Shown one piece after another: positions 1-6,420 of a stretch of DNA of 6,760 nucleotides. The DNA lies in assembly GCA_019120475.1 (NCBI GenBank), contig DWVA01000207.1:1-6760 (forward strand). The letters are read 5' to 3'. This DNA comes from Candidatus Blautia intestinipullorum (GTDB lineage: Bacteria; Bacillota; Clostridia; Lachnospirales; Lachnospiraceae). The notes below the pieces were generated by a model that saw nothing but the letters and a program-made list of their open reading frames with translations, had not been told where the DNA came from and did no database searches. The position numbers and the translations under genes were made by a program. Within the stretch, counting starts at the first letter, position 1. The number at the start of each line of letters is the position of its first letter.

Positions 1-172
1 TTATATCATGATGAAGAAACAATCCGTTACAAATAACGCCCTCTATCCACTCCGCATCACATGGAAGTTCTTCTTTCTCCTGTTGTATAAACGCAACCCT
101 GTGCCCAAGTTGCTCTAAGGCAACAATATTTTCATATGCCGACTGCCATGCTCCGGTTATAAGTAGGTTCAA
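1..172 (-). CDS. 2-hydroxyacid dehydrogenase-like protein, N-terminal part (cut by window edge)
   Basis: Reading leftward from a TTG at 172-170, 57 codons stay open to the window edge. The protein begins LNLLITGAWQ and contains ELPCDAEWIEG followed by VICNGLFLHHDI. I recognise this start from D-isomer-specific 2-hydroxyacid dehydrogenase-like proteins found in polysaccharide loci, which would reduce or oxidise a 2-keto or 2-hydroxy acid with NAD(P). This rests on memory of the family, because the NAD-binding and catalytic residues lie outside the window. The TTG follows the acyltransferase stop by three bases. A run of seven G (181-187) sits 8 bases upstream and can serve as the ribosome site, so the gene is probably translated as part of the same operon. 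An ATG start is not available in frame. The family call is moderately sure; that the frame is coding is more certain. Confidence 0.6.
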   Translation of the reverse strand, partial: MNLLITGAWQSAYENIVALEQLGHRVAFIQQEKEELPCDAEWIEGVICNGLFLHHDI

Positions 173-175
173 TCT

Positions 176-1138
176 TTATACCCCCCCAGATTTTAATGCA
201 ATGTATTCAATACCATGATAGAATCCTTCAGTTATCTTATGTAATATAAAAGCACTTCCTAAAATTGACGCGGTCAGTAAAATCCAGTTTAATGGAAAGA
301 TACCAACCGGTCTTATCAACCCAATTAAAACATACTGGACGACATAAATTTCCAGAGTTATACCTGACACAAAGCTAATAGCTTTCTTTAACCAAACAGG
401 CAGATTTTCCAGTTTACTATCTAAGCCTGCGAATGTTAGAAAAACAAGAATAAGCAGTGCAAAAATCGCTATCTGATTCAAAATCTGGAATGAGGCCAAA
501 CTTTCCCAGTAAGAAAACAATAATTTGCTTCCAAAATAAACGCAGAATACAATTACAGTTGCTATCAGATGCCATGCTTTAAATTTGTTCCTAATTTTTT
601 TATCGTTGTGCCTGAACCATGCCCCTAATAACATACATTCCATAAACAGAAATCTTATCATTGGCTCACGCACCGTATCAATGTGATAATAAGATTTATC
701 ATACACTGTGAAATATAACAGCAACCAAACAAGGGCTATTATTTCCATGACAGAAAGTATGTGTTCCTTAAGAAAACGAATCCTCATAATAAAATAAAAC
801 GGTATGTACAGAACAATGATTGACGCAATAAAGTGATAATATGTCGGATAAACAAACCACCAGCATACAGAATGTTCATTCAGACTATAAAACCCCAGAA
901 CAACATAGATAGCAGTCATTATAAGAACAGGTGGATAAACTCTGTAAATTCTTTTCCCATACCACTTTGGAAATGAAGTTTTTACATTGTAGAGACAATA
1001 TCCCGAAACCGCAAAAAACAGAACATCTCCTATCAATCCCCCGTTAGCTATTAAATCAATCGGATAAATACCTGTATAGTGTGCATTTGTAATGAGGCAT
1101 GCGGCTAACGCCCTTAAACATGTTACAAAAAAGATCAT
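176..1138 (-). CDS. Membrane acyltransferase, acyltransferase family 3 (OafA-like)
   Basis: A 320-residue, strongly hydrophobic protein with about ten membrane segments, of usual length for family 3 acyltransferases without an extra extracytoplasmic domain. Family marks are LRALAACLITNAH near the N terminus, with His20 at the position of the catalytic histidine; FFAVSGY at 41-47; and the basic KRIYRVYP stretch at 62-69 before the next helix. The SGITLEIYVVQYVLIG helix near 258-273 matches the family's late SxxTYxIYLxH helix, with Gln at the usual His. These enzymes move acetyl or other acyl groups across the membrane onto glycans, so O-acylation of the exopolysaccharide is likely; the donor and sugar cannot be read from sequence. 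The start ATG abuts the aldolase stop (TAAATG), with GGAG 9 bases upstream inside the aldolase gene, which indicates translational coupling. Confidence 0.85.
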   Translation of the reverse strand: MIFFVTCLRALAACLITNAHYTGIYPIDLIANGGLIGDVLFFAVSGYCLYNVKTSFPKWYGKRIYRVYPPVLIMTAIYVVLGFYSLNEHSVCWWFVYPTYYHFIASIIVLYIPFYFIMRIRFLKEHILSVMEIIALVWLLLYFTVYDKSYYHIDTVREPMIRFLFMECMLLGAWFRHNDKKIRNKFKAWHLIATVIVFCVYFGSKLLFSYWESLASFQILNQIAIFALLILVFLTFAGLDSKLENLPVWLKKAISFVSGITLEIYVVQYVLIGLIRPVGIFPLNWILLTASILGSAFILHKITEGFYHGIEYIALKSGGV

Positions 1139-1972
1139 TTATTTTTTCTCCAGGATTTCATATACTTTTTCCGCAGTATTCTTTTCATTTTCCTGAAAAT
1201 ACATGGCGTGTAACTCACATTCCTTTTCAAGATTTCTGATTTCTTTCACACCCTCATTAAATAGATGCCTTATCTCTTCCAAATCAGAATAATCATTTGC
1301 ATTACAGAAACTACGGCTTAATATTGCACAGGTACTTCCTAATCTATAATGTTCTCGAATAATATTCTCGGCCGGCAAATCACCCTTACCAATTCTGCCT
1401 ATACCACCAAATCCATATGGAATCCCCTTCTTTTTAAACTTATAGCACAGTTCCTCTACTGTTCCATCCATAAGCAGTTCAAACATAAACTTCTTATGCA
1501 GATCTAGTGAAAGATCGTTGATTCCGACATGGACTTCATCTATACCAGGCACTTCTAATATTTGATCAACCAATTCTAGTGCCTTGGCTGATTCTAAAAG
1601 CGGAAAAACTTTTGCTCTGCCATCTACGAGCATCACAAAGTCCTCTATTTCGCGGACAGTAGTAAAGTAAGGAAGCATTACTAAATCTGCCCCAGCTTCA
1701 ATTACAGCATCAATTTCCTCCTTAGATGAGCCGTACTCTGTTGAACCTTTATGTAAAGGATTAATTCTTACCATCAACTGTGCCTTGGAAATTACTTTTC
1801 TAATTCTTCTCACATCGTCCACAGTATGATGACTCTGAACGGTATCCATACCGCCTTGCCTTGCAGACTTTCCAATATACTCCATATCTATAAATATCCG
1901 ATCCACCCCTGCATCCTCAGCAATACGGGCTATATCCGGATTATTCGTTATATACATTAATTTTAGAGCCAT
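1139..1972 (-). CDS. HpcH/HpaI aldolase / citrate lyase beta-like family protein
   Basis: A 277-residue soluble TIM-barrel protein of about the usual length for this family. Aligning by eye to E. coli HpaI, Arg69 (MVRINP) matches the substrate-binding Arg, Glu127 (FPLLESAKAL) and Asp153 (HVGINDLSLDL) match the metal ligands, and IDMEY at 28-32 matches the IDGEH segment. The last position is Tyr32 instead of the base histidine, although His48 and His49 lie nearby in SHHT. Known members cleave or form C-C bonds next to pyruvate-like enolates, or act on acyl-CoA esters. The substrate here is unknown. It sits between a phosphoglycosyl transferase and an acyltransferase, just ahead of a hydroxyacid-dehydrogenase-like gene, so a role in making an acid substituent or precursor for the glycan is inferred. 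AAGGGG overlapping the upstream stop codon is its ribosome site, with 11 bases between the genes. Confidence 0.82.
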   Translation of the reverse strand: MALKLMYITNNPDIARIAEDAGVDRIFIDMEYIGKSARQGGMDTVQSHHTVDDVRRIRKVISKAQLMVRINPLHKGSTEYGSSKEEIDAVIEAGADLVMLPYFTTVREIEDFVMLVDGRAKVFPLLESAKALELVDQILEVPGIDEVHVGINDLSLDLHKKFMFELLMDGTVEELCYKFKKKGIPYGFGGIGRIGKGDLPAENIIREHYRLGSTCAILSRSFCNANDYSDLEEIRHLFNEGVKEIRNLEKECELHAMYFQENEKNTAEKVYEILEKK

Positions 1973-1983
1973 TCGCCATCCCC

Positions 1984-2628
1984 TTACTTCTTTAAGGTTT
2001 CTCCTACGTTTTCGTTATCTTCATTTCGGAGCACCTTGAAAATAGTCAAAAAGAAAATCTTAACATCTAGTAAAAATCTAACATGTCTCACATACCAAAC
2101 GTTTAGTTCTATACGATGATGCCACTCTACATCCTTCCGTCCGTTAATCTGTGCCCACCCGGAGAATCCAGGACGGACATCAAACATATGTAACTGCTCC
2201 TCTGTATACTCCTCAATTGGCCACGGATGGTATGTTAATGGCGGTCTAGGACCCAGCAAAGACATATCTCCTCGGATTACATTTATCAACTGTGGAAGTT
2301 CATCAAGGCTAGTAGCGCGAATAATCCTTCCAACACGTGTAACACGGCTATCTCCTTTTCCGGAATATACCCCGGAACCAGTTCCCTCAGCTCCCACACA
2401 CATAGATCGAAACTTAAGCATCTTAAATACTTTTCGGCCTTTACCCAACCGATCCTGTTTAAAAAGAATCGGACCCGGTGAGTCTAATTTTATTGCGATT
2501 GACGTGATTGCCATCGGAATGACTGCTACAATTAAAACAGGAATAGCAATAACTAAATCTATTATTCGTTTGACATGATCCCTGTAAAATGGACTTGCTG
2601 GTTTCAAATCTGGCATATCATTTTTCAT
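1984..2628 (-). CDS. Undecaprenyl-phosphate phosphoglycosyl transferase (PglC/EpsL-type small monotopic PGT)
   Basis: A 214-residue initiating sugar-phosphate transferase. It moves a sugar-1-phosphate from a UDP-sugar to undecaprenyl phosphate at the inner face of the membrane, the first step in building a lipid-linked repeat unit. Visible marks are the basic KRIIDLVIAIPV entry into a single N-terminal hydrophobic segment (about 19-47), containing the helix-breaking Pro30 of monotopic members; DSPGPILFKQDRLG at 49-62; KMLKFRSM at 69-76; the Asp109-Glu110 catalytic dyad in TSLDELPQL; LLGPRPP at 124-130; and RPGFSGWAQINGR at 152-164. It lacks the large N-terminal membrane domain of WbaP-type enzymes. 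GAGG lies 11 bases before the ATG. Base composition matches the low-GC genes after it and not those before, so it probably arrived with them. PglC relatives often use diacetylbacillosamine, but the sugar used here cannot be told from sequence. Confidence 0.93.
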   Translation of the reverse strand: MKNDMPDLKPASPFYRDHVKRIIDLVIAIPVLIVAVIPMAITSIAIKLDSPGPILFKQDRLGKGRKVFKMLKFRSMCVGAEGTGSGVYSGKGDSRVTRVGRIIRATSLDELPQLINVIRGDMSLLGPRPPLTYHPWPIEEYTEEQLHMFDVRPGFSGWAQINGRKDVEWHHRIELNVWYVRHVRFLLDVKIFFLTIFKVLRNEDNENVGETLKK

Positions 2629-2659
2629 AACTACATATTCCTCAACAAATTTGTCTTTT

Positions 2660-2690
2660 ATTATAGAAACTACCCAGAGAGATACTCTCT
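2660..2690 (-). promoter_or_regulatory. Possible internal promoter before the phosphoglycosyl transferase
   Basis: On the minus strand a perfect TATAAT lies at 2665-2660, 31 bases before the phosphoglycosyl transferase start. There is no good -35 at 16-18 bases. Just upstream is a small inverted repeat, AGAGA-GTA-TCTCT (2690-2678), which could be an operator or chance. The surrounding 166 bases are very AT-rich, so a perfect -10 is not strong evidence. Confidence 0.25.
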
Positions 2691-2794
2691 TGATTTCTAC
2701 ATTTTAAATTCTTCTGCTGTGATGTTTTTACTGTGATAATCAGTTACTCCTAAAGAATTTCTCCAAAATAGTCTATTTATTACAAATAATTTCT

Positions 2795-3406
2795 CTAGCT
2801 TTCCGTCCCCAAAAGGGTATTTCCATTAAAAGAAATCGCGTTATATGTACCGATTGTTCCTGTCTGGACTCCTTTATAGGAAGCGCCCAGAGATTCTGCG
2901 GCATCTTCTATGATTATGGCCTCGTGCCTGTGGCAGACAGCTTTCAGCTCATCTACCTTTCCCGGAGTTCCGTATAAGTGGGCGATAACCACAACTTTAA
3001 CATCAGGATATAATGCAAAAGCTTTTTCAAGAGCTACAGGATCCATGTTCCAGGTATCATATTCCGTATCTATGAAAACAGGAATTCCGCCCTCATACAC
3101 TACTGGATTTACCGTAGCGTCAAATGTCATATCAGAACAAAACACCCTGTCTCCCGGTTTCACACCTGCCAGCTTTACTGCCATATGAAGAGCGGCAGTC
3201 CCGCAGGATAATGCAACCGCGTATTTACATCCTGTTTTCTCGCATGCCAGCTTCTCTGCCGCATTGATATTTGCTCCTACCGTAGACATCCAGTTCGTAT
3301 CGTAGGCTTCCCGGATATATTCCAGCTCCGGCCCGTGCATGGTTGGAGAACTCAACCATATTTTATTCTGAAATCCTGTAAAACTCTTTTCTTTATCTTT
3401 TATCAC
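2795..3406 (-). pseudogene. Truncated DegT/DnrJ/EryC1/StrS (EpsN/PglE-type) sugar aminotransferase
   Basis: Full members of this PLP-dependent family are about 370-410 residues; this one has 203. Residues 16-196 follow the family well: IWLSSPTMHGPELEYI at the start, SCGTAALHMA at 67-76, the SDMTFDATVNPV strand, IEDAAESLGA at 166-175 with the PLP-ring Asp168, and SFNGN at 192-196. In the family SFNGN is followed by the lysine that forms the Schiff base with PLP. Here the next residues are TLLGTES and a stop, so the active lysine and the whole second half are missing and do not occur elsewhere in the window. An intact enzyme would turn a UDP-4-keto-6-deoxy sugar, the product type of the gene at 4162-6402, into a 4-amino sugar. 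The frame begins with GTG at 3406-3404, AAGG 10 bases ahead, 21 bases after loaP. Translation may still occur, but no aminotransferase activity is expected. Confidence 0.88.
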
Positions 3407-3427
3407 AACGCGCTCGCCTTTACCTCT

Positions 3428-3952
3428 CTATATTTTCTTCTCCACAATCTCCAGCCCCACCTGTATATTCTGCGTCCTCCCGAAAAACGGGATCTCCAGA
3501 TAGGCTTTCCGTTTATGCCGGTCGATCTTTCGGATATATCCTTCCATTCCTTTCAGCGGTCCGGAATTGATGAGTACTTTACTACCTTCGATAATTCCCT
3601 CCGACATGGATACGATCTGTTCTTCCCCGGCAAATTTCAGCAGGAACCGGACTTCCTCTTCTGCAAGAGGAATGATCTCTCTTCCCGTTCCGATCAGCTT
3701 CGTTAGCCCGATCACTTTTTTCAGGTGCATATAAAGCTGCTCTCTGTCGTCGGAAATCACGAAAACATATCCGGAAAAAAGCTGCTTCTTCAGGATCTTC
3801 CACTCTCCCCGGATCTTCCGTTTCTCTTCATAATATGGCAGGAAACACTTCTCCAGGACGGCTTCCGGGATATCTTTCCTGCACTGGACGCAGATGTTTT
3901 CTTCTGTACCGGTACGCACCTGCATCACGTACCAGTTGCAAATATTTTTCAT
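3428..3952 (-). CDS. loaP: LoaP-type specialised NusG antiterminator
   Basis: A 174-residue NusG-family protein. Residues 1-108 form the NGN domain that sits on RNA polymerase, with WYVMQVRTGTEE at 7-18, the FLPYYEEKRKIRGEW stretch and FSGYVFV at 59-65. Residues about 118-170 are a KOW domain with GSKVLINSGPLKGMEG and an unusually basic RKIDRHKRKAY. Housekeeping NusG in Firmicutes also has this size, but the VMQVRTGTEE start and the position inside a polysaccharide operon point to LoaP, the paralog that promotes read-through of long biosynthetic operons. LoaP has been described as binding an RNA hairpin in the target leader, which suits the basic KOW face seen here. The start ATG has a strong AGGTGAGG site 5 bases ahead. 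The long structured leader before it suggests that loaP and the genes after it are its target. Confidence 0.9.
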   Translation of the reverse strand: MKNICNWYVMQVRTGTEENICVQCRKDIPEAVLEKCFLPYYEEKRKIRGEWKILKKQLFSGYVFVISDDREQLYMHLKKVIGLTKLIGTGREIIPLAEEEVRFLLKFAGEEQIVSMSEGIIEGSKVLINSGPLKGMEGYIRKIDRHKRKAYLEIPFFGRTQNIQVGLEIVEKKI

Positions 3953-4065
3953 ATCATCCTCACCTTCTGGAATAAAGAAATTACCTTCTCCAACTCTCAG
4001 ATCACTCTTTACACTGAAGAAAAATGGGTATGCTTCGCCATTCTGTCCTTCGGGCAGATTCTTTT

Positions 4066-4098
4066 CTGATCTTTTTACGCCTTTCAGGCGAAAAACAG
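4066..4098 (-). ncRNA. Second leader hairpin (CGCC-UGAAA-GGCG core)
   Basis: On the minus strand CTGTTTTT-CGCC-TGAAA-GGCG-T-AAAAAGATCAG folds into a four-pair GC core with a five-base loop, extended by five U-A pairs across one bulged U, and by outer CTG/CAG pairs across an asymmetric GAT. It lacks a trailing U tract, so it does not read as a terminator in either direction. It lies 20 bases downstream of the first hairpin. Confidence 0.45.
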
Positions 4099-4117
4099 AT
4101 TCTTTATCACATCCAAA

Positions 4118-4151
4118 GGAAGCAAACGCGGCGAAGCGACGATTTGCTTCC
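4118..4151 (-). ncRNA. First leader hairpin with UUCG apex; candidate LoaP target or regulatory RNA
   Basis: On the minus strand GGAAGCAAA (4151-4143) and TTTGCTTCC (4126-4118) form a perfect nine-pair stem 10 bases after the dehydratase stop codon. The 16 bases between can pair further with two single-base bulges (CG/CG, then CG/CG) and end in a UUCG flanked by a C-C mismatch. LoaP proteins are described as recognising a leader hairpin, and this is the most stable structure near the gene, so it is a good candidate; the assignment is inferred from position and structure. Only three U follow the stem, which argues against an intrinsic terminator. Confidence 0.5.
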
Positions 4152-4161
4152 AGGGGAATTT

Positions 4162-6402
4162 TTATATTGCGGATATTTGTTTTACAGGCGGTACAGCCTG
4201 TATATCGACATTGTCATGTACGGCTTCGGATTCATCCGCGTCGGAAGCGGCGGCTTCCAGAGCGGCAAGCTGGATTTCCCGGAGAGTGTCCAGTTCTTCC
4301 AGCATCTCATTTTCATCTGCGGAAATGTCTTCGTTTACAGATTTATTTTTTACCGTCGGATGGAAAGTGGGAACAATCTTCTCCACCATCTCTACAATTG
4401 CGCTGCTGTTCTCATAGCTGGCTTTCGCCAGACTTTCCAGCTGACGCAGAAACACCCGCAGGTCAAATGGAATGGGCTTTCCGATATGGATCAGTTCGTT
4501 ATCCGTTTTCTTCAGTCCTTCCTCAGCCATCAGTTTTTCTTCAAATAATTTTTCGCCCGGTCTGAGGCCCGTATACTCTATGGCGATATCTACTCCCGGT
4601 TCATATCCTGAGAGCCTGATCAGATTCCTTGCAAGACTGTCGATCTTCACCGGCTCTCCCATGTCCAGAACGAAGATCTCGCCGCCCCAGGCGTAGGTCC
4701 CCGCCTGCAGCACAAGGCTTACCGCCTCGGGGATCGTCATGAAATAACGCACAATGTCCGGATGGGTAACCGTTACCGGACCTCCCTCTTCGATCTGTTT
4801 CTTAAACAGAGGGATTACGGAACCGTTGCTGCCGAGAACGTTTCCGAAACGCACCGCCACATACTGGGTTCCTTTACGGTCTTTGTTGTTCACGCTTTCA
4901 AAGCGGATAATATTATTGAGATTTCCGGCGTCCTCCGGAGAAATCCTGTCCATAGGATCTGTCACCAGGGAACCGTCCTCTTCTCTGTGAGCATGGAGAA
5001 AAGGCAGAAGATCCATTCTGCCGGCTTTACTGATCGCGTCCATACTCTGGATAACCATCTCGCACAGACGTTTGCTTGCACCCATGATATTGGTGGGATT
5101 CACAGCCTTGTCCGTACTGATAAGGACAAATCTCTGGGTACAGTATTTCATGGCCGCAAAAGCAATCTTATAGGTTCCGATCACGTTGTTCTTGATCGCC
5201 TCATTGGGACTGGTTTCCATCAGCGGCACATGCTTGTGCGCTGCGGCATGGTAGACGATATCCGGACGGTATTTACTGAATACCTGATCCAGCCTGCGGC
5301 TGTCCCGCACGGAACCGATGAGCACCACCAGATTCAGATTTTTATATTTACGCCGCAGTTCCTGCTCGATACTGTAGGCGTTGTTCTCATAAATATCGAA
5401 GATGATCAGCTGTCCGGGCTCATGAGCCGCGATCTGCCGGCAGAGCTCGCTTCCGATGGAACCGCCGCCTCCTGTTACCAGAATGGTTTTCCCCTTAAGA
5501 TACTGGAAAATCTCATCCATGTTGATCTTAATGGGATCTCGTCCCAGAAGATCTTCCACTGCAACTGGCTTCATTTTGCTTAAGGACACCTGGCCGCTGG
5601 CAAGCTGATAAACGCCCGGAAGGCTCTTAAGCTCACATCTGGTCTCTTTACAGATATTCAGGATGTCTCTCTTATCTTTGGCGGAGGCTGTGGGAATGGC
5701 AAAAAGTATGAGATCTATCTTATACTTCTCTACTGCGGCCAGAATATCGTCCCTGCCGCCTGCAACAGGAACACCTTCCATCAGGCGTCCCCATTTATTG
5801 GGATTATCGTCGATCACGCAGCACGGTCTGGCTTCTGATTTGCCGGAGGATTTCAGTTCCTTCAGAATCACCTGACCGGCCGCTCCCGCGCCGATGATCA
5901 TTGCATTATGTACCGCGCTCCGACTCTGTTCTCTCCGGGTTCTCTCCAGCGTAACGTACCGAAAACTGAACCTGACTGCCGTCACCAGCAGGAACTGTAC
6001 CAGGCATCCGGTAAGATAATAGGATACAGGCATCCGTCTGAAGACCAGAGTAATCCCCGCCGTATGGAATACGGAGGTGATCACTGTCGCCGCGAAGATA
6101 CGGTTCAGCTCGCTGAAACTGGCGAATCTCCACAGGCTGTTGTACAGATGAAGCCTGTAAAATACAAGCAATACAAATATGGTATAAACAGGAGCGAACC
6201 TGACGAAAGCAGCCATGTAATCGGCAGGAATACTGGAAAAACGGAGGTCAAACCGCAGAAGCAGTCCCAGTAAATACGAAAAATTTACTGCCACCACATC
6301 ATAAAGAACCAGATAAAACGCAATAATATGCCAGTGTTCTATGCCGGCTTTCTTCAAAATCACGGAAAACAGGCTTCGCTTCTGTGAACTGTTGTCTGAC
6401 AA
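4162..6402 (-). CDS. Membrane-anchored nucleotide-sugar 4,6-dehydratase/epimerase, CapD/PglF/EpsC family
   Basis: A 746-residue protein. Residues about 26-148 hold four membrane helices. Residues 168-260 form a CoA-binding-like Rossmann domain starting MIIGAGAAGQ with VIDDNPNKWG. Residues 306-625 are an extended short-chain dehydrogenase domain: TGGGGSIGSE at 310-319 binds NAD(P), AAAHKHVPLMET at 386-397 is the family signature, STDK is at 429-432, and Met440-x3-Lys444 replaces the usual Tyr-x3-Lys, as in the FlaA1/PglF group. RFGNVLGSNGSVIP and TGLRPGEKLFEEKL follow. The known reaction removes water from UDP-GlcNAc to give a 4-keto-6-deoxy product at the inner membrane face. The protein is longer than typical 600-650-residue relatives because of an insert near 455-512 and an acidic tail after 685. 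It starts at TTG, with GGAGG 5 bases upstream. Its usual partner, the aminotransferase at 2795-3406, is broken. Confidence 0.93.
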   Translation of the reverse strand: MSDNSSQKRSLFSVILKKAGIEHWHIIAFYLVLYDVVAVNFSYLLGLLLRFDLRFSSIPADYMAAFVRFAPVYTIFVLLVFYRLHLYNSLWRFASFSELNRIFAATVITSVFHTAGITLVFRRMPVSYYLTGCLVQFLLVTAVRFSFRYVTLERTRREQSRSAVHNAMIIGAGAAGQVILKELKSSGKSEARPCCVIDDNPNKWGRLMEGVPVAGGRDDILAAVEKYKIDLILFAIPTASAKDKRDILNICKETRCELKSLPGVYQLASGQVSLSKMKPVAVEDLLGRDPIKINMDEIFQYLKGKTILVTGGGGSIGSELCRQIAAHEPGQLIIFDIYENNAYSIEQELRRKYKNLNLVVLIGSVRDSRRLDQVFSKYRPDIVYHAAAHKHVPLMETSPNEAIKNNVIGTYKIAFAAMKYCTQRFVLISTDKAVNPTNIMGASKRLCEMVIQSMDAISKAGRMDLLPFLHAHREEDGSLVTDPMDRISPEDAGNLNNIIRFESVNNKDRKGTQYVAVRFGNVLGSNGSVIPLFKKQIEEGGPVTVTHPDIVRYFMTIPEAVSLVLQAGTYAWGGEIFVLDMGEPVKIDSLARNLIRLSGYEPGVDIAIEYTGLRPGEKLFEEKLMAEEGLKKTDNELIHIGKPIPFDLRVFLRQLESLAKASYENSSAIVEMVEKIVPTFHPTVKNKSVNEDISADENEMLEELDTLREIQLAALEAAASDADESEAVHDNVDIQAVPPVKQISAI

Positions 6403-6406
6403 AACA

Positions 6407-6416
6407 CCCTCCCCCT
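6407..6416 (-). promoter_or_regulatory. Ribosome binding site supporting the TTG start of the dehydratase gene
   Basis: The minus strand reads AGGGGGAGGG from 6416 to 6407. GGAGG ends 5 bases before the TTG at 6402-6400. No in-frame ATG or GTG lies closer to this site, and the N terminus it gives leads straight into the first membrane helix, so TTG is the likely start. Confidence 0.6.
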
Positions 6417-6420
6417 CTCA

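Larger units (their letters stand above)
3953..4161 (-). other. Structured 209-base leader between dehydratase gene and loaP
   Basis: No coding frame is supported here on either strand. On the minus strand the RNA would carry two strong hairpins (4151-4118 and 4098-4066). A weaker one, CTGCCC-GAA-GGACAG (4056-4042), follows, then an unstructured stretch and the loaP ribosome site. I see no convincing -35/-10 pair, so transcription most likely enters from the dehydratase gene. No hairpin is followed by a run of U typical of an intrinsic terminator. The length and structure suggest an RNA control element. Confidence 0.55.

Noticed and set aside
181..187. Run of seven G near the end of the acyltransferase gene as a phase-variation tract
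   Set aside because: Slippage would only alter the last residues and would not join the next gene in frame; its position fits a ribosome site for the TTG start at 172.
4066..4151. Leader hairpins as intrinsic terminators after the dehydratase gene
   Set aside because: Neither stem is followed by a U-rich run on the minus strand, and no clear promoter follows, so they do not look like an operon end.
3894..4565. Plus-strand open frames spanning the loaP leader
   Set aside because: They cross the end of the dehydratase, the leader and the start of loaP on the opposite strand, with low-complexity composition and no domain resemblance.
4762..5583. Long open frame of 273 codons on the plus strand inside the dehydratase gene
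   Set aside because: It is antisense to highly conserved Rossmann and dehydrogenase motifs, shows no recognisable domain, and has no ribosome site of note; it is a by-product of GC-rich codon use.
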